This document shows, piece by piece, positions 44,474 to 52,529 of a stretch of 64,000 bases of DNA (position 1 is the first letter of the stretch; every line of letters begins with the position of its first letter). This DNA comes from Natronohydrobacter thiooxidans (GTDB lineage Bacteria > Pseudomonadota > Alphaproteobacteria > Rhodobacterales > Rhodobacteraceae): the NCBI RefSeq assembly GCF_001884735.1, contig NZ_MJAP01000003.1, positions 496,001-560,000 of the forward strand, written 5' to 3'. The notes under the pieces are model-generated. The model was not told the DNA's origin. It worked only from the letters and a program-made list of their open reading frames with translations, and ran no database searches. The translations under genes and the position numbers were made by a program.

Positions 44474-45208
44474 TCAGCGCGCGGCGCGGGCGCGATGGGC
44501 GCGGATTTGCCCACCCAGCGCCAGCGTATAGGCGGCCAGATCATCGAGCGCGGCCTGCGCGGCGTAGCTGTCCTGCGCTGTGATCGCCGTGACAAGCGCC
44601 TGATGGGCGGCGATGATGCGCGCGCGTGACCGGGCGGTGAAGGTGATCATGTTCATCAGCGGTTGCATGGCTTCGACCGCGCCCGCGAGATGCCAGGCCA
44701 GCACCGGATTCCCGGCAGCATCGACCAGCGCGCGGTGAAAGGCTACATCCGAGGCGCAGAAGCTTTCATCCGTGAGGTCAGGATCGCTTTGGCGGGTGAT
44801 TTCCGCGCGCATCCTGTCCAGATGCTCGGGTTTGCGGCGCGCGGCGGCCATGGGCAGGCAGGCGCGTTCCAGCGCGAATCGCGCTTCGCAGGCGGTTTCG
44901 AAATCGATCGCGTTCATCGACAGAAGCAGGGTCGCGGTGGTGGCGAGATGGTCCTGCGCCTCGGCAAAACTCAGGCGGTTGACAAAGGCCCCGCCGGTCG
45001 CGCCCCTCTGGGTGCGGATCAGGTTTTGCGCGGCCAGACGTTTCAGCGCCTCGCGCACTGTGGGGCGCGAGACGTTGAATTGCTGGGCCAGATCGGATTC
45101 AGAAGGCAGGCGCCCCTCGGCCTGCAACTCGCCTGCGATGATGGCTTGGCGGATCGCCTCGGCGATCTGGTGGGAATAGTCGCGCGCGCTGTCGGGGTCG
45201 AGTTTCAC
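44474..45208 (-). CDS. GntR family regulator, FadR/FCD subfamily
   Basis: A 244-residue regulator with an N-terminal winged helix (AIIAGELQAEGRLPSESDLA, then NVSRPTVREALKRLAAQNLI) and an all-helical FCD effector domain (~90-235), whose metal-binding His/Asp residues are consistent with ASDVAFHRALVDAAGN. It starts with GTG at 45208. It diverges from the DUF2182-DUF1326-dmdA-acuI operon, and the 120-base gap holds two TGTCTGACA elements, so it very likely controls that operon and itself. The effector might be DMSP, acrylate or a CoA ester, which is inference. Confidence 0.9.
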   Translation of the reverse strand: MKLDPDSARDYSHQIAEAIRQAIIAGELQAEGRLPSESDLAQQFNVSRPTVREALKRLAAQNLIRTQRGATGGAFVNRLSFAEAQDHLATTATLLLSMNAIDFETACEARFALERACLPMAAARRKPEHLDRMRAEITRQSDPDLTDESFCASDVAFHRALVDAAGNPVLAWHLAGAVEAMQPLMNMITFTARSRARIIAAHQALVTAITAQDSYAAQAALDDLAAYTLALGGQIRAHRARAAR

Positions 45209-45226
45209 CGGGTTGTCCCTGCTAAT

Positions 45227-45276
45227 TGTCTGACATTTCTATTTGTCAGGCGCGGTGCGGCCTGATATGTCTGACA
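45227..45276. promoter_or_regulatory. paired TGTCTGACA operator-like sites
   Basis: The 9-mer TGTCTGACA occurs at 45227-45235 and 45268-45276, 41 bases apart. The second is part of a perfect inverted repeat, ATATGTC-T-GACATAT (45265-45279). Its GT-NNN-AC core agrees with FadR-type GntR operators. A further partial half-site TTGTCAGG starts at 45243. The sites lie between the GntR gene and the dmdA operon. Confidence 0.65.
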
Positions 45277-45328
45277 TATACGATCCTGGCCGATTGGCCA
45301 AGGCTGGCATTGCACGCAGGGAGGGGGC

Positions 45329-46105
45329 ATGTCGCAGGCGAACCGATTGCACCGGATGCGTGCGCCGCATTGGCTGGGCCTGTATGGCATGATCGCGCTG
45401 GCATGGGGATTGCTCTATGCCATGCAATTGCCGCCCGATCTGCTGGCGGCGGCGAGTGTCTACGGCGCCGGGTTCTGGGAAGCGCTGTGCCGGGTCGAGC
45501 CGGGGCTGGCGGGGGCGCCGAATATCCTTGCGATGTGGGCGCTGATGTCGGCGGCGATGATGGCCCCCACGGCCCTGCCCGCTTTCGCGACATGGGAGGA
45601 TCTGGTGCAGACCGGGCGCGCGCAGGGCTTTGTGCGGCTGGCGGGCGGCTATCTGCTGATCTGGCTGGGTTTCGCGGTGCTGGCCACGGGCGCGCAGCTT
45701 GCGCTGGCGGGGGCGGGATTGCTGACGCCTCTGGGGGAAAGCGCGAATATCTGGCTGACAGCGGCGCTGCTCTTGGGCGCGGGGGCTTATCAATTCTCGA
45801 CATTGAAGGGGGCCTGTCTGGCGAAATGCCGCCGTCCGCTGGTGTTTTTCATGCAATATTGGGGCGAGGGCCCGTTTCGCATGGGGCTGCGGCTGGGCGC
45901 GGTCTGTCTGGGCTGCTGCTGGGCGCTGATGGCGCTGGCTTTTGTCGGCGGCACCATGAACCTGATCTGGATGGGCGGGGCGATGGTGCTGATGATGCTG
46001 GAAAAACTGCCCGAGATCGGCGCGCGGCTGACGCGGCCGCTGGGCTTTGGGCTGCTCGCGCTGGGCGCGGCGGTGATGATTTCCGAACTGGGAGGATGGA
46101 TATGA
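45329..46105 (+). CDS. DUF2182 membrane protein (predicted metal-binding)
   Basis: A 258-residue integral membrane protein with about six to seven helices. It matches DUF2182: MWALMSAAMMAPTALPAFAT near residue 68, a Cys pair in LKGACLAKCRRPLVFFMQYW near 155, and LGAVCLGCCWALMALAFVGG near 190. The Met- and Cys-rich helices suggest metal or heme/copper handling, which is how the family is often labelled, though function is unproven. GAGGGGG precedes the start. It is translationally coupled (ATGA) to a DUF1326 gene, its usual partner, and then to dmdA. Confidence 0.82.
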   Translation: MSQANRLHRMRAPHWLGLYGMIALAWGLLYAMQLPPDLLAAASVYGAGFWEALCRVEPGLAGAPNILAMWALMSAAMMAPTALPAFATWEDLVQTGRAQGFVRLAGGYLLIWLGFAVLATGAQLALAGAGLLTPLGESANIWLTAALLLGAGAYQFSTLKGACLAKCRRPLVFFMQYWGEGPFRMGLRLGAVCLGCCWALMALAFVGGTMNLIWMGGAMVLMMLEKLPEIGARLTRPLGFGLLALGAAVMISELGGWI

Positions 46106-46749
46106 GCGATCTGCTGGACAAGCCCGTTGTGGGCACGGTGCCCTGGGCGATCAGGGGGGAGTTGATCCTGAACTGCAACTGCACGGTGTTCTGCCCCTGC
46201 GTGGTATCCTTGGGCAAACATGCCCCGACCGAGGGCTATTGTCAGGCATGGGCCGGGGTGCGGATTGACACCGGCCATTATGGCGAGACGGATCTGTCAG
46301 GGCTGAATGTCGGGCTGATGCTGGAAATTCCGGGGCTCATGGCGCGCGGCAACTGGAAGGCGGCGGCATTTATCGACGAGCGCGCCTCGGATGCAGCCTA
46401 TGAGGCGCTGGTGAATATCTTCTCTGGCGCGGCGCGCGGCACAACGGGGCTGTTCGGGATGCTGGTCAGCGAGTTTCTGGGAGCAGAGCGCGCGCCGGTG
46501 AGCTATGAGACTGAGGGCGACAAGCGCCGCCTGATGGTCGGCAAGAAGATACAGGGCGAGGTCGTGCCGGTGCGCGGGGCCGACCCCGCGCGCGAGATTG
46601 TCGTCACCAATACCGAATATTGGATGGGGCCGGATATCACGGTGGCCACCGCCACCAAGGGCCGGGTGCGCGCCTTTGGCCGGGTCTGGGATTTCGACGG
46701 GCGCAGCGCCGAGATCTGTCAGATCGACTGGAAAGGGCCCGGAAGGTGA
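46102..46749 (+). CDS. DUF1326 domain-containing protein
   Basis: A 215-residue soluble protein of the DUF1326 family. It opens with a Cys-rich motif, LILNCNCTVFCPCVVSLG (residues ~22-39), that could bind a metal ion or pass metals to the DUF2182 membrane partner. The remainder is beta-rich (AFIDERASDAAYEALVNIFS and further). The start overlaps the DUF2182 stop as ATGA, and its stop overlaps the dmdA GTG start. Function unknown; co-occurrence with DUF2182 is known in many genomes, while tight coupling to dmdA is noteworthy. Confidence 0.8.
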   Translation: MSDLLDKPVVGTVPWAIRGELILNCNCTVFCPCVVSLGKHAPTEGYCQAWAGVRIDTGHYGETDLSGLNVGLMLEIPGLMARGNWKAAAFIDERASDAAYEALVNIFSGAARGTTGLFGMLVSEFLGAERAPVSYETEGDKRRLMVGKKIQGEVVPVRGADPAREIVVTNTEYWMGPDITVATATKGRVRAFGRVWDFDGRSAEICQIDWKGPGR

Positions 46750-47858
46750 ACCTGCCGCTTCTCTCCCCTTCGCGCCGCTTGCGGCGCACGCCGTTCTCGG
46801 ATGGCGTCGAGGCTGCGGGCGTGAAAGCCTACACCGTCTATAACCACATGCTGCTGCCGACCGTGTTCGCCTCGGTCGAGGAGGATTATCACCATCTGAA
46901 AGCCGCCGTGCAGGTCTGGGATGTGGCCTGCGAGCGGCAGGTGGAAATCCGTGGCCCTGATGCGGCCCGTCTGGTGCAGATGCTGACCCCGCGCGATCTG
47001 CGCGGCATGTTGCCGGGGCAATGCTATTATGTGCCGATTGTCGATGAAACCGGCGGCATGCTGAATGATCCCGTGGCGGTGAAACTGGCCGAGGATCGCT
47101 GGTGGATTTCCATTGCTGACAGTGATCTTCTGTATTGGATCAAGGGGCTGGCCTATGGCTACCGGCTGGATGTGCTGGTCGATGAGCCGGATGTCTCGCC
47201 GCTGGCGGTGCAGGGCCCGCGGGCCGAGGCGCTGATGGCGCGGGTCTTTGGCGATGGGGTGAGTCGGCTGCGCTTCTTCCGCTTCGGGCATTTCGACTTT
47301 CAGGGCCGGGATATGGTGATCGCGCGCTCGGGCTATTCCAAGCAGGGCGGGTTCGAGATCTATGTCGAGGGGGGCGATATCGGCATGCCGCTCTGGCAGG
47401 CGCTGATGGAGGCCGGGCGCGATCTGGATGTGCGGGCGGGCTGTCCCAATCTGATCGAGCGGGTGGAATCGGGTCTCTTGAGCTATGGCAATGACATGAC
47501 CGATGACAACACGCCGCATGAATGCGGGCTGGGGCGGTTTTGCAACACGCAAAGCGCAATCGGCTGTATCGGGCGCGATGCGCTGTTGCGCGTGGCGCAG
47601 GAAGGACCGGTGCGCCAGATCCGCGCCATCGAGATTGACGGGCCGCGCGTAGGAATTTGCGACCGGCACTGGCCCGTGACGGATAGCGCGGGGCGCGTGG
47701 TGGGGCGGGTGAGTTCCGCCGCCTGGTCGCCGGATTTCGGCACCAATGTCGCCATCGGCATGGTGCGGATGACGCATTGGGAGGCGGGCACGGAACTGCA
47801 GGTCGCGGCCCCCGATGGGCTGCGCGCGGCGCGGGTGCGCGATGGGTTCTGGAATTGA
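46746..47858 (+). CDS. dmdA: dimethylsulfoniopropionate demethylase DmdA
   Basis: A 370-residue GcvT-fold, tetrahydrofolate-dependent demethylase. I recognise it as DmdA from the N-terminal PSRRLRRTPFSDGVEAAGVK and YTVYNHMLLPTVFASVEED, from VQVWDVACERQVEI, the folate-site region CYYVPIVDETGGMLNDPVAV, RSGYSKQGGFEIYVEG, and RVESGLLSYGNDMTDDNTPH. It moves a methyl group from DMSP to folate, giving methylmercaptopropionate. The start is a GTG overlapping the DUF1326 stop, giving the usual DmdA length. acuI follows 16 bases downstream, as in many marine Rhodobacterales. Other GcvT-like demethylases are the alternative. Confidence 0.9.
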   Translation: MNLPLLSPSRRLRRTPFSDGVEAAGVKAYTVYNHMLLPTVFASVEEDYHHLKAAVQVWDVACERQVEIRGPDAARLVQMLTPRDLRGMLPGQCYYVPIVDETGGMLNDPVAVKLAEDRWWISIADSDLLYWIKGLAYGYRLDVLVDEPDVSPLAVQGPRAEALMARVFGDGVSRLRFFRFGHFDFQGRDMVIARSGYSKQGGFEIYVEGGDIGMPLWQALMEAGRDLDVRAGCPNLIERVESGLLSYGNDMTDDNTPHECGLGRFCNTQSAIGCIGRDALLRVAQEGPVRQIRAIEIDGPRVGICDRHWPVTDSAGRVVGRVSSAAWSPDFGTNVAIGMVRMTHWEAGTELQVAAPDGLRAARVRDGFWN

Positions 47859-47874
47859 GAGAAGGAGCAAGGCA

Positions 47875-48867
47875 ATGACATTCAAGGCATTGGTGGTCGA
47901 GAAGGACGAGAGCGGCAAGACCCATGCGGCGGTGCAGGAGATCAGCGAGGACCAGCTGCCCGAAGCCGAAGTGACCGTTGCGGTCGAATACTCAACCGTG
48001 AATTACAAGGACGGGCTGTGTATCGGGCCCGGTGGCGGGCTGGTGCGGCGCTATCCGCATGTGCCGGGGATTGATTTTGCGGGGACGGTCGAGGCGTCCA
48101 GCGACCCGCGCTACAAGCAAGGCGACAAGGTGGTGCTGACAGGCTGGCGCGTGGGCGAGGCGCATTGGGGCGGCTATGCCGGAAAGGCGCGCGTCAGGGC
48201 CGACTGGCTGGTGCCGCTGCCCGAGGGCTTGAGCACACGTCAGGCGATGGCCGTGGGGACCGCCGGGTTCACCGCCATGCTGGCAGTGATGGCGCTGGAG
48301 GCGCATGGGCTGCGCCCCGGCGACGGGCCGGTGCTGGTGACGGGGGCTGCGGGCGGTGTCGGCTCGGTCGCGGTGGCACTGCTGGCGAAGCTCGGCCATG
48401 AGGTGGCGGCGGTGACGGGGCGGCCAGAGACGGAAGCCTATCTGCGGGGGCTGGGCGCGAGCCGGATCGTGCCGCGCGCGGAACTGGCCGAGACGGTCAA
48501 GCGCCCGCTGGAATCCGAGACCTGGGCGGGCTGCATTGATGCGGTGGGCGGCGCGATGCTGGCGCGGGTGCTGGGGCAGATGAAATACCGCGCCTCGGTC
48601 GCCGCCGTGGGGCTGGCCGGGGGCGCGGCGCTGCCTGCGACAGTGGTGCCGTTTCTGCTGCGCGGGGTGAATCTGCTGGGGATTGATTCCGTTTTGCAAC
48701 CCTATGCGAACCGGATTGCGGCCTGGGAACGGATTGCGCGCGACCTGCCGATGGAGAAGCTGGAAGCGATGATCCAGCCCGCGACGCTGGAGGATCTGCC
48801 GCGGCTGGGGGCGGAGATCCTGAACGGGCAGGTCAAGGGGCGGGTTGTGGTGGATGTGCGGGCTTGA
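47875..48867 (+). CDS. acuI: acryloyl-CoA reductase AcuI (YhdH family)
   Basis: A 330-residue zinc-independent medium-chain reductase of the YhdH/AcuI type: MTFKALVVEKDESGKTHAAV, the conserved STVNYKDGLCI with its Tyr, HVPGIDFAGTV, and an NADPH-binding VLVTGAAGGVGSVAVALLAK. It reduces acryloyl-CoA to propionyl-CoA, detoxifying acrylate from DMSP and 3-hydroxypropionate routes. GAAGGAG precedes the start. It ends the operon begun by DUF2182. A near-identical copy of part of its 3' end recurs about 500 bases downstream. Confidence 0.9.
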   Translation: MTFKALVVEKDESGKTHAAVQEISEDQLPEAEVTVAVEYSTVNYKDGLCIGPGGGLVRRYPHVPGIDFAGTVEASSDPRYKQGDKVVLTGWRVGEAHWGGYAGKARVRADWLVPLPEGLSTRQAMAVGTAGFTAMLAVMALEAHGLRPGDGPVLVTGAAGGVGSVAVALLAKLGHEVAAVTGRPETEAYLRGLGASRIVPRAELAETVKRPLESETWAGCIDAVGGAMLARVLGQMKYRASVAAVGLAGGAALPATVVPFLLRGVNLLGIDSVLQPYANRIAAWERIARDLPMEKLEAMIQPATLEDLPRLGAEILNGQVKGRVVVDVRA

Positions 48868-49369
48868 TGGTGGTGATGGTTTCGCACCAACCACAAGATA
48901 TTGCCGCGCCGATCCGAATGTGCTACATTTGTTCTATCCTCGATTCGACGGGGGAGATAGGAGAGCTGCCTTGAAGGCTGTTTTTGTTTCCCCTGACTTA
49001 GAACGTTGATGTTGCCGCGTTAACGGAGCGCCTTGAAAGGGGTGAAGGTGAAATCACTGGCAGTTGGCCAAGGGCGGCAACTCTTGGTTCGCAAACTGAG
49101 TGTCTTGTCCGAGAATGCTCGGGTAGCAAGGCAAAAGCTGGAGCAACGGGATGTTGGCACAGCTTGGCTTCTCAGGCCCCGCGACCGAATGATCAGGCGT
49201 CTTGCTAGGGCGCTCAAGGTTGTGACTTGAAAAGACCGAGGCGATGCCTCCTCTGGCAAAGCTATGGCCTTTTCCTAAGAGCAATTCGTCGTACCAGTGG
49301 GCGGCCCCGAGGAAACTTGCGGGCCGTTTCATTTTTCAGTTCGCGTTGTCAGCAAGATTGACACTTGTC
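48868..49369. other. unassigned region after acuI, likely inserted
   Basis: About 500 bases without a gene I can support. Composition is less GC-rich than the surrounding operons. Short open frames (for example 49033-49230 on the plus strand and 49054-49332 on the minus strand) have no recognisable products and no good ribosome sites. The segment separates acuI from a duplicate of its own 3' end, so it may be an insertion or the product of an unequal exchange. I found no clear terminal inverted repeats. Confidence 0.5.
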
Positions 49370-49414
49370 GCGGAGATCCTGAAGGGGCGGGTTGTGGTGG
49401 ATGTGACTGCGTAA
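49370..49414 (+). pseudogene. duplicated 3' tail of acuI
   Basis: These 45 bases encode AEILKGRVVVDVTA and a stop. The first 36 bases are identical to the end of acuI (48811-48858) apart from a 12-base gap that removes four codons (NGQV in the intact gene). The last two codons and the stop differ, and the TAA stop lies inside the palindromic repeat starting at 49411. No start or upstream coding sequence is attached, so it is a fragment. Confidence 0.8.
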
Positions 49415-49439
49415 GGTGCGTGCTCAGCACGCACCCTAC
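49411..49439. repeat. dispersed palindromic repeat, copy 2
   Basis: Arms GTAAGGTGCGTGCT (49411-49424) and AGCACGCACCCTAC (49426-49439) around a single C; one mismatch (GTAAGG for GTAGGG) separates the left arm from perfect symmetry. It lies between the acuI-tail fragment and the convergent P5C-reductase-like gene and holds the stop codon of the fragment. Confidence 0.9.
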
Positions 49440-49452
49440 CCGGTGCCGCGCG

Positions 49453-50160
49453 TTACAATCCGTCCAGCCCCGCGCGCAAGGTCTCTGGGAGACCCGCGCG
49501 CTCCATATGCTGGCGCAGGCGCTGGTTATAGCCGCCTTCAGTGTTCAGCGCGGCGATCAGCGCGGCGCTGTCCTGTCCGCTCAGGCTGCTCGTGACCAAG
49601 AGGCGCAGGAAGGACTCGCCCGCCGGACCATCGCCCAGCCAGTCCGCCGCCGTACCCACCAGTTGCGCAACCGGCGACAGCACCGCCTGCGCGCAGAGAT
49701 AGGCCGCGAGCCGCGCCTCAGACTCCATCTCGAAAATCCGGTTGGCGGGGGTGAAGAGAGCGCGCAGCACTGCCATATCCCCCAGCGCGAGGATCGGCGA
49801 TCCCCCCTCTGCGATGCCCGGATAGGGCAGCATGATCGCGCGGGCCTCTGCGGGGGCGACCAATGTCGCCACCTGACCGAGCGGCATATCGGCCATGAAG
49901 GACACAACTTTCTGCCCCGCGCGAAAGGGCAGACCTTCGAGCACCGTCGGCGCCTGCGCAGCCAGAAGGCCCAGAAACACCAGCTCGCTTTCGGCCACAA
50001 CTTCCGCATTCGGGGCAATAGTGACTTCGGGGATGTCATGGGCCAGCGCCTCTGCCCGCGCGCGGCTGCGCGGCGAGACGCGGATCTGATGCCCCTGCCC
50101 CGCCAGCCCGCGCACCACCGCCGAGGCAATTGTGCCGGTTCCCAGAAATCCGAGTCTCAT
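49453..50160 (-). CDS. pyrroline-5-carboxylate reductase-like protein
   Basis: A 235-residue NAD(P)-binding protein of the P5C reductase/F420-dependent NADP reductase superfamily. The Rossmann motif is MRLGFLGTGTIASAVVRGLA; VVSFMADMPLGQVATLV and MLPYPGIAEGGSPILALGD follow, and the C-terminal helical dimer domain has a modified substrate loop. True ProC enzymes usually reach 260-275 residues and have a Ser/Thr-rich loop that differs here, so proline synthesis is not certain. The start at 50160 has GGAGG just upstream. It is convergent with acuI and divergent from the EamA permease. Confidence 0.75.
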   Translation of the reverse strand: MRLGFLGTGTIASAVVRGLAGQGHQIRVSPRSRARAEALAHDIPEVTIAPNAEVVAESELVFLGLLAAQAPTVLEGLPFRAGQKVVSFMADMPLGQVATLVAPAEARAIMLPYPGIAEGGSPILALGDMAVLRALFTPANRIFEMESEARLAAYLCAQAVLSPVAQLVGTAADWLGDGPAGESFLRLLVTSSLSGQDSAALIAALNTEGGYNQRLRQHMERAGLPETLRAGLDGL

Positions 50161-50303
50161 CTGTCCCTCCTGTGTCATGCCCTCGGCCTATTCTGCGCAG
50201 GCTCTTGCAGGGATGCAAAGCCCGCTTGTGCTTTCAAGGCTTGACCCTGCCCCCCGATCCATGGGCAGGTCGCATTCAAGACAGGGTGCGGACAGGTCAG
50301 GCA

Positions 50304-51197
50304 ATGGGACATCAGATAAAGGCCGCCTTCTGGATGGGCGGCGCCATCCTTTCTTTCATCACCATGAGCGTGGCCGGGCGCGCGGTGCAGGCCGAACTCT
50401 CGACCTTCGAGCTGATGTTCTGGCGCTCGCTGATCGGGCTCGTGCTGATCTGCGGGGTTGTGCTGGCGCTTGCGCGGCGCAGGCCGGTGCCGCTGCGCCC
50501 GACCCGCCCCGGCCTGCATGCGCTGCGCCATGTGGTGCATTTCGCGGGGCAGAATCTGTGGTTCTATGCGCTGATGCTGATCCCCTTGGCGCAGCTTGTG
50601 GCGCTGGAATTTACCATGCCGATCTGGGTCGCGCTGCTGGCGCCGCTGGTGCTGGGCGAGATCTTCACCCGCAGGCGGATACTGGTGGCGCTGCTGGGCT
50701 TTGCGGGCGTGCTGATCGTCGCGCAACCGGGCACGCAGGCTTTGAATATCGGCCATCTGGCCGCGCTTGGCGCAGCGGTGGGGTTTGCGCTGAATATCAT
50801 GCTGACGAAACGGATCATGCGCGAGGACGGGGTGCTCTGCGTACTGTTCTGGATGTCGCTGTCTCAGGGGCTGATGGCGCTGGCGCTCAGCCTCTGGGGC
50901 GGGTTCACATGGCCCTCTTCCGCGCTCTGGGGCTGGATCGCGCTGGTAGGCGTCACCGGCCTGAGCGCGCATTACGCGCTGACCTCGGCGCTGGCGCTGG
51001 CCCCGGCCACGACGGTCGCGCCGATGGAATTCCTGCGCCTGCCGCTGATCGCGCTGGTGGGGCTGTGGCTCTATGCCGAAGCGCTGGATCCGCTGGTGTT
51101 TCTGGGGGCCGGTGTGATCCTGCTGGCCAACTGGATCAACCTGCGCCGGGCCGATGCGGTGCTGCCGCGCCAGATCCTGAGCCGCAGGCCGGACTGA
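50304..51197 (+). CDS. EamA/DMT superfamily permease
   Basis: A 297-residue membrane protein with ten helices in two EamA repeats. SFITMSVAGRAVQAELSTFE and FELMFWRSLIGLVLICGVVL mark the first; the second begins GHLAALGAAVGFALNIMLTK and includes HYALTSALALAPATTVAPME. Such proteins export or import small metabolites such as amino acids or S-adenosylmethionine-related compounds; substrate is unknown. The start at 50304 follows CAGGTCAGGCA; upstream in-frame sequence is not hydrophobic and does not match the family. Confidence 0.85.
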   Translation: MGHQIKAAFWMGGAILSFITMSVAGRAVQAELSTFELMFWRSLIGLVLICGVVLALARRRPVPLRPTRPGLHALRHVVHFAGQNLWFYALMLIPLAQLVALEFTMPIWVALLAPLVLGEIFTRRRILVALLGFAGVLIVAQPGTQALNIGHLAALGAAVGFALNIMLTKRIMREDGVLCVLFWMSLSQGLMALALSLWGGFTWPSSALWGWIALVGVTGLSAHYALTSALALAPATTVAPMEFLRLPLIALVGLWLYAEALDPLVFLGAGVILLANWINLRRADAVLPRQILSRRPD

Positions 51198-51295
51198 GCG
51201 AAAGCGGCCTGCCGGTCGCGGGAAATTCAGGAGTGATCGGAAAAATCCTGTTCACAGGGGGCCGGTTCTGTGGTTTCTAACGGGTGCTCGTCTGT

Positions 51296-51307
51296 TTGAC
51301 GCGTCAA
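51296..51307. promoter_or_regulatory. TTGACGCGTCAA palindrome upstream of the TRAP operon
   Basis: A perfect 12-bp palindrome lies 24 bases before the dctP start, in the 134-base gap after the EamA gene. Its left half resembles a -35 hexamer, but it is too near the start codon for that, so an operator or 5' leader structure is more likely. Confidence 0.35.
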
Positions 51308-51331
51308 GACAAAAAACCATGGGAGGACTAC

Positions 51332-52441
51332 ATGGATCGTCGTTCATTTCTGAAAACCTCGGCTCTCGGGGGCACGGCTGCTGCGGCCTCGACACTGGCG
51401 GCGCCTGCCGTTGCGCAGGGCCGTATCACCTGGCGCATGGTCACGACATGGCCGCGCAATTTCCCCGGTCTGGGCACCGGCGCGCAGCGCGTGGCCGACC
51501 GGATCAACGCCGCCGCCGATGGCGCGCTGACCATCGAGGTTTTTGCCGCAGGCGAGATGGTGCCCGCGCTGCAATCGCTGGATGCCGTGATCGACGGCTC
51601 GGCCGAGATGAGCCATGGTGCGGCCTATTACTGGCAGAATAAATCCGTGGGCCTGTCCTTCTTCACCGGGGTTCCCTTCGGCATGACAAGCCGCGAGCTG
51701 GCGGCCTGGGTGCGCTATCTGGGCGGGCAGGAGCTGTGGGACGATATCTATGATGATTTCGGGCTTGTGGGCTTCCTGTCGGGCGATACGGGCACGCAGG
51801 CGGGCGGCTGGTTCCAGAATGAACTGTCGGGGATCGAGGACATTCAGGGTCTGCGCTTCCGCACGCCGGGTCTGGGCGGGCAGTGCTGGCAGAAGATGGG
51901 CGCATCCGTGACCAACCTTGCCGGTGGCGAGATTTTCGCGGCGCTGCAATCGGGCGCGCTGGATGCCGCCGAATTCGTCGGCCCCTATAATGACCGCGCG
52001 CTGGGCTTCCATCAGGTGCGCAAGCATTACTATACCAGCTCCTTCATCGAGCCGGGTCTGGCAACCGAACTGGTGGTGGACAAGGCGAAATATCTGGACC
52101 TGCCCGCCAATCTGCAGGGCATCATCCGCGATGCCTGCCAGGCGGAATATGATCAGGTGCCGTCGGAATTCTATGCCAATGACCCGATTGCGCTGGCCGA
52201 TATGGTCGAAAATCACGGGGTCATCGTGCATAAGGACTGGCCCGAGAGCATCCTTGAGGCTGGCGCGAAAGCCTCGCGCGAGATCCTTGAGGAGATCCTC
52301 GGCAGTTCCGACGCCAAGACCAAGGCCGTGGCGGAAAGCTTCGTGCAGAATCTCAACCTGTTGCGCCAGCGTACCGAGAATACCGATCTGACTTTCGCGC
52401 TCGCGCGCGAGAAGTATTTCGACATCTCGGATCTGGGCTGA
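51332..52441 (+). CDS. dctP: TRAP transporter substrate-binding protein (TakP-like DctP)
   Basis: A 369-residue periplasmic binding protein with a Tat signal (MDRRSFLKTSALGGTAAAAS, cleaved near VAQG). The mature domain has YLGGQELWDDIYDDFGL, GDTGTQAGGWFQNELS, LRFRTPGLGGQCWQKMGASV and GALDAAEFVGPYNDRALGFH, which place it with TakP, the 2-oxo-acid binding protein of Rhodobacter. The Arg in RFRTPG is the usual carboxylate ligand. Uptake of a 2-oxo or hydroxy monocarboxylate is likely. GGGAGG precedes the start. It is followed by a strong stem-loop and then the two membrane subunits. Confidence 0.9.
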   Translation: MDRRSFLKTSALGGTAAAASTLAAPAVAQGRITWRMVTTWPRNFPGLGTGAQRVADRINAAADGALTIEVFAAGEMVPALQSLDAVIDGSAEMSHGAAYYWQNKSVGLSFFTGVPFGMTSRELAAWVRYLGGQELWDDIYDDFGLVGFLSGDTGTQAGGWFQNELSGIEDIQGLRFRTPGLGGQCWQKMGASVTNLAGGEIFAALQSGALDAAEFVGPYNDRALGFHQVRKHYYTSSFIEPGLATELVVDKAKYLDLPANLQGIIRDACQAEYDQVPSEFYANDPIALADMVENHGVIVHKDWPESILEAGAKASREILEEILGSSDAKTKAVAESFVQNLNLLRQRTENTDLTFALAREKYFDISDLG

Positions 52442-52465
52442 AACTGACGGAACGGACCGATCTTG

Positions 52466-52492
52466 GCGGCCCCGGAGAAGATCCGGGGCCGC
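52466..52492 (+). terminator. stem-loop between dctP and dctQ
   Basis: A perfect 11-bp inverted repeat, GCGGCCCCGGA (52466-52476) and TCCGGGGCCGC (52482-52492), with a 5-base loop GAAGA. It lies in the 88-base gap after dctP. No U-tract follows, so it probably limits read-through or protects the dctP message, giving excess binding protein over membrane subunits. Confidence 0.7.
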
Positions 52493-52529
52493 AATTTCGC
52501 GCCCGCGCCCCCTGCAAAACGAGGCTGGC

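Noticed and set aside
41683..44583. Very long plus-strand open frame (966 codons) antisense to the DUF1501 and DUF1800 genes
   Set aside because: Rich in Arg, Gly, Gln and Ala with no domain; the two minus-strand genes have family motifs, close spacing and a Tat signal.
49033..49230. 65-codon plus-strand open frame after acuI as a gene
   Set aside because: No recognisable domain and no good ribosome site; the surrounding DNA looks inserted or decayed.
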